Below, piece by piece: positions 1-6,478 of a DNA stretch of 12,774 bases. The position numbers were made by a program, and so were the translations under genes. This stretch comes from CAYJAD01 sp964371835. Its GTDB lineage: Bacteria; Desulfobacterota; Desulfovibrionia; Desulfovibrionales; Desulfovibrionaceae. The notes under the pieces were generated by a model. The model ran no database searches. It was given only the letters and a program-made list of their open reading frames with translations, and had not been told where the DNA came from. Every line of letters starts with the position of its first letter. Position 1 is the first letter of the stretch. Where the stretch lies: NCBI GenBank assembly GCA_964371835.1, contig CAYJOP010000062.1, positions 1 to 12,774 on the forward strand, read 5' to 3'.

Positions 1-62
1 AGTAACTTGTTTTTATACAAACTACTATTTTTATGAATTAATTTTTGTGGATATTGTAAGAA

Positions 63-872
63 CTATTTAAGCAAACTTTCCCAGTCTTTGCTTTTGAACC
101 AATAGTTACGGCGCTCCTTTAGCCAGCCTTCGGCTTCCACCGTGCGTATCCATGCATCTAGTGCGTTTAGGGTGTCTATATCGCCTTTGCGCACAGCAAT
201 GCTAATGGGTTGTGGATAAATTTCTTCGCTACTTACATGCCTAACAAGGGTTGGATTGCGCAAAACTTCAAAGCTACCAAGGGGGGCTGCACCAAAAACC
301 ACATCGGCCCTGCCAGAAAACATTTCTTGAACGGCTGGTGCTTCTTCATCAAAATAACGAACCGTGGCTCTTGGCAGAACCATTTTTATGGCTTTGGCGG
401 CAGTGGTGCCTGTGCGGACTGCCACAATGGTTTCTGGTTTGTTTAAGTCTTCAAAGTTGTTAATCTCGCCAAGTTTGTCTTGACGGCCAACCACCTCAAT
501 GCTTGTATGGTCGTAAGGTATGCTAAAGTTAACCCTTAGGCTACGCTCAGGTGTACTTGTAAGGCCACATACAATAAGGTCAAATTTTCCTGTAAGCAGG
601 GCAGGAATGATACCTGACCAACGAGTGGGTAATAGTTCAAGTTCTAGGTCAAAATCTTTTGCTAGGCGGGTGGCAACGTCAATTTCAAAGCCAATGTATT
701 TTCCAGTTTTGTCCTGCATGGCCCAAGGCACAAATGATGATATGCCAACTCTTAAAGTGCCACGCTCCACAGCTTCTTGTAATACGCCTGTGGCCTTTTG
801 AGCGTTAGCAAAATTTGGGATAATGCATAGACAGCATAAGATTAATATGAATATTGAACAGTGTTTTTTCAT
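63..872 (-). CDS. Amino acid ABC transporter substrate-binding protein (SBP_bac_3 family)
   Basis: A 269-residue periplasmic solute-binding protein of ABC importer family 3, the family that binds polar or charged amino acids. Residues 1-24 form a signal peptide (Lys-rich start, hydrophobic core, ANA before Gln25) that suits signal peptidase I; the cysteines in the core do not make a convincing lipobox. The mature part starts the fold with LRVGISSFVPW (about 40-50), then GFEIDVA (61-67), RWSGIIPAL (84-92), GKFDLI (95-100) and TSTPER..VNFSIPY (105-120), the usual ligand-pocket signatures, followed by AVRTGTTA (151-158) at the second lobe. Length is normal for the family. GAGAGG sits 6 nt before the ATG. 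No permease or ATPase gene is in the window; downstream genes would lie beyond its left edge. The ligand cannot be read from sequence. It diverges from the aromatic operon, and the shared 436-base gap could hold control sites for both. Confidence 0.9.
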   Translation of the reverse strand: MKKHCSIFILILCCLCIIPNFANAQKATGVLQEAVERGTLRVGISSFVPWAMQDKTGKYIGFEIDVATRLAKDFDLELELLPTRWSGIIPALLTGKFDLIVCGLTSTPERSLRVNFSIPYDHTSIEVVGRQDKLGEINNFEDLNKPETIVAVRTGTTAAKAIKMVLPRATVRYFDEEAPAVQEMFSGRADVVFGAAPLGSFEVLRNPTLVRHVSSEEIYPQPISIAVRKGDIDTLNALDAWIRTVEAEGWLKERRNYWFKSKDWESLLK

Positions 873-1012
873 GCTTGACCTCTCTTATTGATTTACTAGG
901 TATATATGCAATACATGGCAAGGGCAAGGTTTTTTTGTATCAAGCGAGTATTACACCATGAAAATAGTAAAAAAGTATATAAAAAGGAAAGAAAATGAGT
1001 GGCAAAAAATTA

Positions 1013-1040
1013 CTTGACAAGATGTAGCGGTCTTGGCAAG
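1013..1040 (+). promoter_or_regulatory. Tandem palindromic operator candidate (CTTGnCAAG x2)
   Basis: Two copies of the 9-base palindrome CTTGnCAAG lie at 1013-1021 (centre A) and 1032-1040 (centre G), 19 bp centre to centre, close to two helical turns. The first overlaps the TTGACA -35 and the second overlaps the presumed -10. That is the position expected of a repressor operator bound by two dimers on one DNA face. The copies are also inverted repeats of each other, so a hairpin is a second reading. I do not recognise the motif as a known regulator's site. Confidence 0.4.
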
Positions 1041-1042
1041 AT
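1014..1042 (+). promoter_or_regulatory. Candidate sigma-70 promoter of the aromatic operon
   Basis: A perfect -35 hexamer TTGACA (1014-1019) is followed after 17 nt by CAAGAT (1037-1042), a weak -10 (3 of 6). Initiation would fall near 1049, upstream of the leader peptide and the attenuator, as attenuation requires. The weak -10 lowers confidence. Another AT-rich -10-like site (TATATA, 976-981) lies further upstream but lacks a good -35. Confidence 0.4.
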
Positions 1043-1074
1043 TATTGACTGAACACAATAAAGGTTTTTAAATT

Positions 1075-1179
1075 ATGCAAAAACAACTTTTTACCACAGC
1101 TTCTTTAGCCCAAGGCGTATTTTTTACGTTCTTTTTTGGGTATTTTAGTCACGCCTGTGGTCAAGGATGCGATGCATAG
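1075..1179 (+). CDS. Phe-rich leader peptide of the aromatic operon attenuator
   Basis: A 34-codon ORF beginning MQKQLFTTAS and ending in TAG at 1177-1179. Its middle is VFFTFFFGYF, six Phe codons (1120-1125, 1129-1137, 1144-1146) and one Tyr codon (1141-1143) within ten codons, with a further Phe at codon 6. This is the hallmark of attenuator leader peptides such as E. coli pheL, whose product also carries a Phe run. A weak ribosome site, AAAGG (1060-1064), lies 10 nt before the ATG. The Phe/Tyr codons fall in the loop of hairpin 1:2, and a terminator follows 23 nt after the stop. The peptide itself probably has no function; its translation senses charged tRNA-Phe and tRNA-Tyr. The end products of the downstream operon match the codons. 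Confidence 0.8.
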   Translation: MQKQLFTTASLAQGVFFTFFFGYFSHACGQGCDA

Positions 1180-1243
1180 TATTTGTAATTAGTATGTCCT
1201 TGGGGCCGCAGGCAGTAAAAGCCGGCGGCCCTTTTTGTTTTTT
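1093..1243 (+). promoter_or_regulatory. Transcription attenuator (pause hairpin / antiterminator / terminator)
   Basis: Four segments can pair in exclusive ways. 1:2 is AGGCGT (1113-1118) with ACGCCT (1151-1156), six perfect pairs, or alternatively ACCACAG (1093-1099) with CTGTGGT (1155-1161), seven perfect pairs. 2:3 is GCCTGTGGTC (1153-1162) with 1204-1213, ten pairs of which two are G-U; this is the antiterminator. 3:4 is the terminator (1203-1213 with 1221-1231). A ribosome stalled on the Phe/Tyr codons (1120-1146) disrupts 1:2, frees segment 2 to capture segment 3, and lets transcription continue into the aromatic genes. When Phe/Tyr-tRNA are plentiful, 1:2 and 3:4 form and transcription stops. 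The mechanism is inferred from the trp/phe attenuator model; the pairings are read directly. Confidence 0.75.
1203..1243 (+). terminator. Attenuator intrinsic terminator
   Basis: GGGCCGC (1203-1209) pairs perfectly with GCGGCCC (1225-1231). An inner GGC (1211-1213)/GCC (1221-1223) extends the stem past one A.G mismatch, with the loop AGTAAAA. The U-tract is TTTTTGTTTTTT (1232-1243). This GC-rich stem stands out strongly in an AT-rich region. It lies 65 nt before the first structural gene, so it acts as a conditional stop rather than the end of an operon. Confidence 0.85.
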
Positions 1244-1267
1244 AACGCTCAAAGGGTCGCAAAACCC

Positions 1268-1311
1268 CATGGTAATGTAGCAACATTTAACAAAAAAGGA
1301 GCTTTACCATG
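1268..1311 (+). promoter_or_regulatory. Inverted repeat pairing with the first start codon
   Basis: CATGGTAA (1268-1275) is an exact reverse complement of TTACCATG (1304-1311). The 3' arm contains the ATG of the AroA'-like gene, and the 28-nt loop holds its Shine-Dalgarno AAGGAG (1296-1301). If the hairpin forms in mRNA it would hide the start codon. Eight pairs with a long loop is only moderately stable, so a role in translation control is an inference. Confidence 0.35.
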
Positions 1312-2106
1312 CAACTTGGAAAACAAATTCGCCTTGAGCGTATAATCAACCGTCACAGCAATCGTGCTATCATTGTGCCCATGGATCATGGCATAACCCT
1401 TGGTCCCATAGATGGGCTTGTGGATATGCGTGAAGTTGTAAATGATGTGGCAGAAGGTGGTGCAGATGCTGTACTTATGCATAAGGGGTTAATACGTTGC
1501 TCACATCGCAAAAGTGGTAAGGATGTTGGACTCATAGTGCATATTTCTGCATCAACAGTGCTTGGTCCGCATGGCAATAAAAAAAGCCTAGTGGCCTCAG
1601 TGGAGGAGGCACTTTGTCATGGTGCTGATTGTGTGTCAGTGCATTTAAATATTGGTGACCCAGATGAGCGAGAAATGCTTGCCGATGTAGGCAGGGTAGC
1701 AGGAGATTGTGATCGTTGGGGCATGCCACTTCTTGCCATGGTTTATGCTCGTGGACCACAAGTTACCAATGGTTATGAGCCAAAAATCGTTGCGCACTGC
1801 GCCAGAGTGGGTGTTGAACTTGGTGCAGATATTGTAAAGGTTGTTTATTCAGGCTCTGTGGAGAGTTTTTCAGATGTGGTGGCAGGTTGTTGTGTGCCTG
1901 TGCTCATTGCGGGCGGTGAAAAAATGGACAGCACTCGTGATATTTTGCAAATGGCATATGATTCTGTACAGGCTGGTGGTGCTGGTCTTTCCATTGGGCG
2001 CAATGTTTTTCAGCATCCACGTCGTATTAAACTTGTGTCTGCATTGCGAGCCATTGTGCATGATAATGAAGATGTTGACACAGCACTTGCAATGGTTGGA
2101 GAGTAA
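1309..2106 (+). CDS. 2-amino-3,7-dideoxy-D-threo-hept-6-ulosonate synthase (AroA'-type aldolase)
   Basis: A 265-residue class I aldolase of the DeoC/FbaB superfamily. In archaea such as Methanocaldococcus, members of this group condense L-aspartate semialdehyde with 6-deoxy-5-ketofructose 1-phosphate to start the alternative dehydroquinate route, replacing DAHP synthase. Visible signatures: PMDHGI (24-29, with the active-site Asp26), the GGADAV segment (50-55), MVYARG with Tyr146, and ADIVKVVYSGS, where Lys177 is the expected Schiff-base lysine. The C-terminal AGGAGLSIGRNVFQHP (about 222-237) is the phosphate-binding end of the barrel. AAGGAG lies 7 nt before the ATG, the best ribosome site in the operon. 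An ordinary fructose-bisphosphate aldolase is the main alternative; the adjacent DHQ synthase II gene makes the aromatic role far more likely. Confidence 0.85.
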   Translation: MQLGKQIRLERIINRHSNRAIIVPMDHGITLGPIDGLVDMREVVNDVAEGGADAVLMHKGLIRCSHRKSGKDVGLIVHISASTVLGPHGNKKSLVASVEEALCHGADCVSVHLNIGDPDEREMLADVGRVAGDCDRWGMPLLAMVYARGPQVTNGYEPKIVAHCARVGVELGADIVKVVYSGSVESFSDVVAGCCVPVLIAGGEKMDSTRDILQMAYDSVQAGGAGLSIGRNVFQHPRRIKLVSALRAIVHDNEDVDTALAMVGE

Positions 2107-2108
2107 AA

Positions 2109-3080
2109 ATGCCAAAAATATGGTATAAAAGCGTACCCTTTGTAAAAAATGATGTGACCCTTGCCTTGGAATCTGGTGTGGATGGATTAATAGTGCCAAA
2201 GGATGAGGTAAAGGGTGTACAAGGGCTTGCTCGTTGTGAAGTTGTGGCTGAAGATCATATGCCAACGCTAAAAATTAGCCAAAAGCAAGATGAAGAAAAT
2301 TTTGTAAAAAAACTTAAAAATGGCGAAAAAATAGTTCTTGCCAGCGGTTTTGAAATTATACCTGTGGAAAATTTACTTGCACAATGCGACAATGTGGCCG
2401 TTGAGGCTTCAAGCCTTGATGAAGCACGTTTAGCTTCTGGAATTATGGAGCGTGGCGTGCAAGAAATTGTGGTTTTGCCAGCTGCCATTGGCCAGTTAAA
2501 GAATATAATTAATGACGTGAAAACAGTACAAGGCAAGCTAATGCTGGAAGAAGCCACCATAACCAAGGTGCAAGCAGTGGGTCTTGGGCATAGGGTTTGC
2601 GTGGACACACTTTCCATGTTGCAAAAAGGACAGGGAATGCTTGTTGGTAATTCTAGCGCCTTTACCTTTCTTGTACATGCTGAAACGGAGCATAATGAAT
2701 TTGTAGCAGCAAGGCCTTTCAGAATTAATGCTGGTGCCGTTCACGCCTATGCGCAATTGCCACAAGATAAAACAAGTTATCTTGGAGAATTAAAATCAGG
2801 AGCTGAAGTTTTAATTGTGAATGCAGATGGCACAAGCCATTTGGCATCCATTGGTCGCGTGAAGGTGGAAGTTAGGCCCATGCTTTTAATTGAAGCAAAA
2901 ATTGGCGAAAAAACAGGTGCCATATTCTTGCAAAATGCTGAAACCATACGCCTAACCAAGGCAGATGGGGAGCCAATAAGTGTTGTTCAATTGAAAGATG
3001 GCGATAAGGTGCTTTGTCATTTGGATGTGGCAGGGCGGCATTTTGGAATGCGTGTTGATGAACAAATTGCCGAAATATAA
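2109..3080 (+). CDS. 3-dehydroquinate synthase II (AroB'-type)
   Basis: A 323-residue protein of the archaeal-type dehydroquinate synthase family, unrelated to the usual AroB. It converts the ADH product of the preceding enzyme to 3-dehydroquinate by NAD-dependent oxidative deamination and cyclisation. Recognition rests on the family's very conserved core: GLGHRVCVDTLSM (158-170), QGMLVGNSSAF (175-185), LVHAETE (188-194) and RPFRINAGAVHAY (202-214). The N-terminal part (to about residue 150) is more variable, as usual. The start lies 2 nt after the previous stop, with GGAGAG across the junction serving as ribosome site, so the two genes are translationally linked and their products act in sequence. 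Length is close to that of archaeal homologues. Confidence 0.93.
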   Translation: MPKIWYKSVPFVKNDVTLALESGVDGLIVPKDEVKGVQGLARCEVVAEDHMPTLKISQKQDEENFVKKLKNGEKIVLASGFEIIPVENLLAQCDNVAVEASSLDEARLASGIMERGVQEIVVLPAAIGQLKNIINDVKTVQGKLMLEEATITKVQAVGLGHRVCVDTLSMLQKGQGMLVGNSSAFTFLVHAETEHNEFVAARPFRINAGAVHAYAQLPQDKTSYLGELKSGAEVLIVNADGTSHLASIGRVKVEVRPMLLIEAKIGEKTGAIFLQNAETIRLTKADGEPISVVQLKDGDKVLCHLDVAGRHFGMRVDEQIAEI

Positions 3081-4276
3081 TGGACTACATCATGAGTGAT
3101 AGTAAGGATATGCGACTAAAGAATATTCGCCAAGAAATTGATGCTGTGGACACAGAACTTTTGCGCATCTTAAATAAGCGTGCTGCCTTAAGCCTTGAGG
3201 TTGGGCAAATTAAAGCGCAAGATGACGGTATAATTTTTAGGCCAGAGCGTGAGCGTGAGGTATTGGAAGGGCTTGAAAATAAAAATAAAGGGCTCTTACC
3301 TAATGCACATTTGAGAAGTATTTGGCGTGAAATATTTTCATCATCTAGGGCATTGCAAAGGCCGCAAAAGGTTGCCTACTTGGGGCCTGAAGGAACATTT
3401 TCCTACTTTGCAGGCATGGAATACTTGGGAAAAAGTGTAGACTTTCAAGCATGTGCAAATTTTCATGAAATTTTTTATGCAGTGCATAATGGTCAATGTG
3501 AGCTTGGTGTAGTGCCGCTTGAAAATTCATTGCAAGGCACAGTGGGTCAATGCTTTGATTTATTTTATAATTTTGAAGTATGTATTAAATCAGAACTGTT
3601 TTTGCGTATAAGCCACGCTCTTATGAGTAAGCTTAAGTCCATGGCAAAAATAAAGCGCATCTACTCACACCCACAGCCACTTGCCCAGTGTGACGCTTGG
3701 TTGCGTGCAAACATGCCGTCGGCCGAGCTTATACCTGTGGAATCAACTGCCGCAGCCGCCAGTCAAGCCGCAGAGGACGAGCATGGTGCTGCCATTGGAC
3801 ATATGGCCCTTGGGGATATGTTTAACCTAAATATTTTGTCTACATCCATAGAAAATAGCGCAGATAATTGGACACGCTTTGTGATTATTTCCAAATGCGC
3901 AGAAATGGAGCATATTTCACCAGAAAACTCCAGTGGATTAACTGAACATGAACATAAGAAAACGTCCATAATTTTCACTTTAATTGATAAGCCTGGCAGT
4001 CTTTCGTCCATACTTTCTGCCCTTGCAAAAAATAGCATTAATATGCGAAAGCTTGAGTCACGCCCCTTACATCTTTCCAGTGGTGAATGTTGGCGTTATG
4101 TGTTTTTTGCTGATGTGGAGGCAGACCTTAATCTAGAAAAGCATGCAGGTCTTGTGCAAAAAATGCGCGAACTTTGTAATTCATTTAGGATACTTGGAGC
4201 ATATTCTACAGTTCCGCCCTTTAGCCATGTTGTAGCATCTGGCAGTGTATCAGATAGAAATGAGGAAATATGTTAA
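3080..4276 (+). CDS. pheA: Bifunctional chorismate mutase/prephenate dehydratase (P-protein)
   Basis: A 398-residue cytoplasmic enzyme turning chorismate into prephenate and then phenylpyruvate. Residues 11-95 are an AroQ chorismate mutase, with Arg17, Arg34, Lys45, Arg57 and Glu58 aligning by eye with E. coli PheA Arg11, Arg28, Lys39, Arg51 and Glu52. The dehydratase domain (97-275) shows AYLGPEGTFS (99-108), VVPLENS (144-150) and NWTRF (263-267), the TRF being catalytic. The ACT domain (295-375) has GSLS (306-309) and ESRP (326-329), the Phe-binding motifs, so feedback inhibition by Phe is expected. The ATG overlaps the previous stop (TAATG) and has no clear Shine-Dalgarno, implying coupled translation; ATG at 3092 is a possible alternative. 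The tail after about 380 looks nonconserved and overlaps aroA by 7 nt. Confidence 0.95.
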   Translation: MDYIMSDSKDMRLKNIRQEIDAVDTELLRILNKRAALSLEVGQIKAQDDGIIFRPEREREVLEGLENKNKGLLPNAHLRSIWREIFSSSRALQRPQKVAYLGPEGTFSYFAGMEYLGKSVDFQACANFHEIFYAVHNGQCELGVVPLENSLQGTVGQCFDLFYNFEVCIKSELFLRISHALMSKLKSMAKIKRIYSHPQPLAQCDAWLRANMPSAELIPVESTAAAASQAAEDEHGAAIGHMALGDMFNLNILSTSIENSADNWTRFVIISKCAEMEHISPENSSGLTEHEHKKTSIIFTLIDKPGSLSSILSALAKNSINMRKLESRPLHLSSGECWRYVFFADVEADLNLEKHAGLVQKMRELCNSFRILGAYSTVPPFSHVVASGSVSDRNEEIC

Positions 4277-5577
4277 CTTTTGCTATGCCTCCCTCAAAAT
4301 CCATGTCACATCGTATGCTTATGGGTGCAGCCTTGGCAAGTGGCAAATCCACAGTGCATAATGTACTTTGGAGTAATGATATTGAATGCACAACGCAGGT
4401 TCTTTCATCTGCTGGGGCAATTTTTGAGCGCAAAGGGCAAAGTGTTGACGTGCAAGGAATGGCAGTTGTTAACTCTTTGTCTAAACAAGTTGTAAATTGT
4501 TATATGCATGAGTCTGGCACATCTTGCCGTTTACTCATGGCAATTTTGGCCGCCAAGGGTGGAAGATATTTTATTCACGGTGCTAAACGCTTGCATGAAC
4601 GGCCTGTGGGGGCATTGGTTGAAGCTCTAACAAGTTTAGGTGTGCAAATTACTTATGAACAAGAACCAAATTTTTTACCCATAAATATTGTAAGTAAGGG
4701 CTTTGTAAGTGATAACGTACACATAAATATTGATGAATCAAGCCAATATCTTTCTGGCTTACTCTTGGCCGCGGCATGTTCTACCAAGGGTTTAAGCATT
4801 TATCTTGAGGGACACAGCGCCGTATCATGGCCCTATGTGACTTTGACATTAAAAAGCTTGCATGAATTTGGAATACAAGTTCAAGCGCAGGAAAAAGTAA
4901 GCAATACTTGGCAAAATGTAGATTGGCGTTTTATGCAAGAAATTGTGCCTAAAAACTTACGCTTCATCGTACCATCAGCCCAGTATAATTGCGGAGAATA
5001 TACAGTTGAGGGCGATTGGTCCGCGGCTTCATATTTCTTAGCCGCAGGAGTTGTTGGTCAAAAAGAAATATGCATTACTGGCTTGAATAAAAATTCTGCA
5101 CAAGGTGACAAGGCCATGCTAGATGTTCTAACTGCCATGCAAGCAAATTATGAGTGGCAGGAGGAAAATGTTATTGTAAGACCTAGTAAATTAAGTGGAA
5201 TTGAAGTTGATATGAGCCATTGCCCAGATCTTGTGCCTACGGTGGCGATGCTTGCGGCCTTTGCCAAGGGTTCAACTATTATTCATAATGTTAAACATTT
5301 GCGCATAAAGGAATGTGATCGCATTGCCGCCCCAGCTCAAGAATTAAAAAAACTAGGGGTTAAGGTTGATGTATTTGATGATGGTTTGCAGGTGCAAGGC
5401 CTTGGTTGTGCTCCAGTTGTGCCTAAAAACACTGTATTTGCAACTTATAATGATCACCGCATGGCCATGAGCTGCGCTTTGTTTGGCTTAAATGGGCAAG
5501 CTGTGCAAGTGGATGATTGGCAAGTTGTGCAAAAGTCCTTTCCTAATTTTTGGGAACTTTGGGGTAGGATGATTTAA
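4270..5577 (+). CDS. aroA: 3-phosphoshikimate 1-carboxyvinyltransferase (EPSP synthase)
   Basis: A 435-residue EPSP synthase that joins PEP to shikimate 3-phosphate. Signatures in order: PPSKSMSHR (7-15, Lys10 in the PEP site), ESGTSCR (81-87, the position of GNAGT in E. coli), RLHERP (107-112), SSQYLSG (157-163), EGDWSAASYF (247-256), DLVPT with catalytic Asp320, RIKECDR (345-351, Glu348 catalytic) and NDHR (394-397), ending in KSFPNFW. Asp320 and Glu348 keep the spacing of E. coli Asp313 and Glu341. The GNAGT loop is altered to ESGTS and lacks the following Pro, so PEP-site behaviour may differ from the enteric enzyme. GAGGA lies only 3 nt before the ATG; ATG 4285 is a shorter alternative, but the first codons fit the family. 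It overlaps pheA by 7 nt. Confidence 0.95.
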   Translation: MLTFAMPPSKSMSHRMLMGAALASGKSTVHNVLWSNDIECTTQVLSSAGAIFERKGQSVDVQGMAVVNSLSKQVVNCYMHESGTSCRLLMAILAAKGGRYFIHGAKRLHERPVGALVEALTSLGVQITYEQEPNFLPINIVSKGFVSDNVHINIDESSQYLSGLLLAAACSTKGLSIYLEGHSAVSWPYVTLTLKSLHEFGIQVQAQEKVSNTWQNVDWRFMQEIVPKNLRFIVPSAQYNCGEYTVEGDWSAASYFLAAGVVGQKEICITGLNKNSAQGDKAMLDVLTAMQANYEWQEENVIVRPSKLSGIEVDMSHCPDLVPTVAMLAAFAKGSTIIHNVKHLRIKECDRIAAPAQELKKLGVKVDVFDDGLQVQGLGCAPVVPKNTVFATYNDHRMAMSCALFGLNGQAVQVDDWQVVQKSFPNFWELWGRMI

Positions 5578-5591
5578 GTGATTGTTAAAAT

Positions 5592-6344
5592 ATGATAAAT
5601 ATTAAAAATAAAAAAATTATAATCATTGGCAATAAAGGGCGCATGGGTTCATTTTTTACTCAAAAATTGTCTAGGTTTAACGTGGAAGGTATTGATGTTC
5701 CCTTGTATGACGCTGAACTTGCAAAAATTTGTGCTGATGCAGACCTTGCCTTGCTTTGTGTACCTGTCACTGTGCTGGATGAGGTTCTTCCTAAGCTTTG
5801 TCCGCATTTGCAAAAGCAATGTATTTTGGCAGATATTACTTCAGTAAAAGTTCAACCCATTGAAAACATGCAAAAACACTGGAAGGGGCCCATAGTTGGC
5901 ACGCACCCTTTATTTGGTTCAAAACCTCCAAAAGGTGGTGATTTTAGTGTAGCCATTGTACCAGCTCCCACTGCCGATGAAGGGCATATCTGTTTTGTGG
6001 AAAATGTATTCAAATCTATTGAATGTAAGGTTTTTCGATGCACGCCTCAAAAGCATGACAAAGCCATGGCTGCTATTCAAAATTTAAACTTCATAACGTC
6101 ACTAGCATATTTTGCAACACTTGCAGGTGATGAAGATTTATTACCATTTTTAACACCATCATTTAAACGTCGCCAAGATGCAGCCCAGAAGATGCTCACC
6201 GAAGATTCAGAAATGTTTGGACAACTATTTAAGGTTAATCCTTTTAGTGATGAATATATGAGAAAATATCAAGATTTTTTATCCACCATAGAAAATGGCG
6301 ACATGCAATTATTGCGTGAGCGTGCAGCTTGGTGGTGGGAATAG
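5592..6344 (+). CDS. tyrA: Prephenate dehydrogenase (short, TyrA-type)
   Basis: A 250-residue NAD(P)-dependent enzyme for oxidative decarboxylation of prephenate to 4-hydroxyphenylpyruvate, the Tyr branch. The dinucleotide fold begins IIIIGNKGRMGSFF (9-22), with GxxGxMG as in the TyrA part of E. coli. DITSVK (81-86), GTHPLFG (103-109, His105 the expected catalytic base) and HDKAMAAIQNLNF (155-167) follow, the last resembling the substrate-helix motif of bacterial TyrA. There is no fused chorismate mutase and no C-terminal ACT domain, so Tyr feedback, if present, must be direct or absent; mutase activity comes from PheA. It starts 14 nt after aroA with no strong ribosome site. It is the last gene before an intrinsic terminator. 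Confidence 0.88.
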   Translation: MINIKNKKIIIIGNKGRMGSFFTQKLSRFNVEGIDVPLYDAELAKICADADLALLCVPVTVLDEVLPKLCPHLQKQCILADITSVKVQPIENMQKHWKGPIVGTHPLFGSKPPKGGDFSVAIVPAPTADEGHICFVENVFKSIECKVFRCTPQKHDKAMAAIQNLNFITSLAYFATLAGDEDLLPFLTPSFKRRQDAAQKMLTEDSEMFGQLFKVNPFSDEYMRKYQDFLSTIENGDMQLLRERAAWWWE

Positions 6345-6350
6345 GCTATT

Positions 6351-6464
6351 GGCTCCACTAAGCTCAAGCACAGCACTTTGTGTTGAAAGGTGCAAATTTA
6401 GCAAACATATGACTCAGCACAATAGAGTGTGCAGGAGTTTTTATTAATCATAGGCTCCACAAAG
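6351..6464 (+). repeat. Short direct repeat GGCTCCAC(T/A)AAG flanking the terminator
   Basis: A 12-base unit occurs at 6351-6362 and again at 6453-6464 with one mismatch, 102 nt apart. The terminator and the preceding hairpin lie between the copies. It could be a remnant of a small insertion or duplication, or chance. No matching mobile element is seen. Confidence 0.3.
6412..6445 (+). terminator. Intrinsic terminator closing the aromatic operon
   Basis: ACTC-a-GCACA (6412-6421) pairs with TGTGC-ag-GAGT (6428-6438) around a 6-nt loop, and the T-run TTTTTATT covers 6438-6445. Internal mismatches make it weaker than the attenuator. Its position 67 nt after the tyrA stop fits the end of the operon. 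A second hairpin, GCACTTT/AAAgGTGC (6373-6393), precedes it. Confidence 0.6.
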
Positions 6465-6478
6465 TCTTGTCAGAGTGG

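Larger units (their letters stand above)
873..1308. other. Divergent intergenic regulatory region
   Basis: A 436-base gap with no large gene, between the minus-strand binding-protein gene and the aromatic operon. The part next to the binding-protein gene (873-960) holds its ribosome site and AT-rich stretches such as TATATA (901-906, a possible minus-strand -10), but no convincing -35. The rest carries the operator candidate, promoter, leader peptide, attenuator and start-codon inverted repeat listed separately. A 10-codon ORF (995-1027) with a good AAGGAAAG ribosome site is also present and unexplained. Confidence 0.6.

Noticed and set aside
1..62. Terminator for the minus-strand binding-protein gene
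   Set aside because: Only a weak TTGT/ACAA dyad is present, without a GC-rich stem; the transcript may continue past the window edge.
1870..2265. 131-codon minus-strand ORF opposite the two first aromatic genes
   Set aside because: It spans the junction of two well-supported genes, is rich in His and Gln from antisense codons, and has no recognisable domain.
2255..2617. 120-codon minus-strand ORF inside the DHQ synthase II gene
   Set aside because: It lies wholly within a strongly conserved coding region and shows the Ser/Thr-rich composition of an antisense frame.
6409..6447. 12-codon ORF (MTQHNRVCRSFY) across the terminator, considered as a leader peptide
   Set aside because: There is no ribosome site and no run of regulatory codons, and it coincides with the terminator stem.
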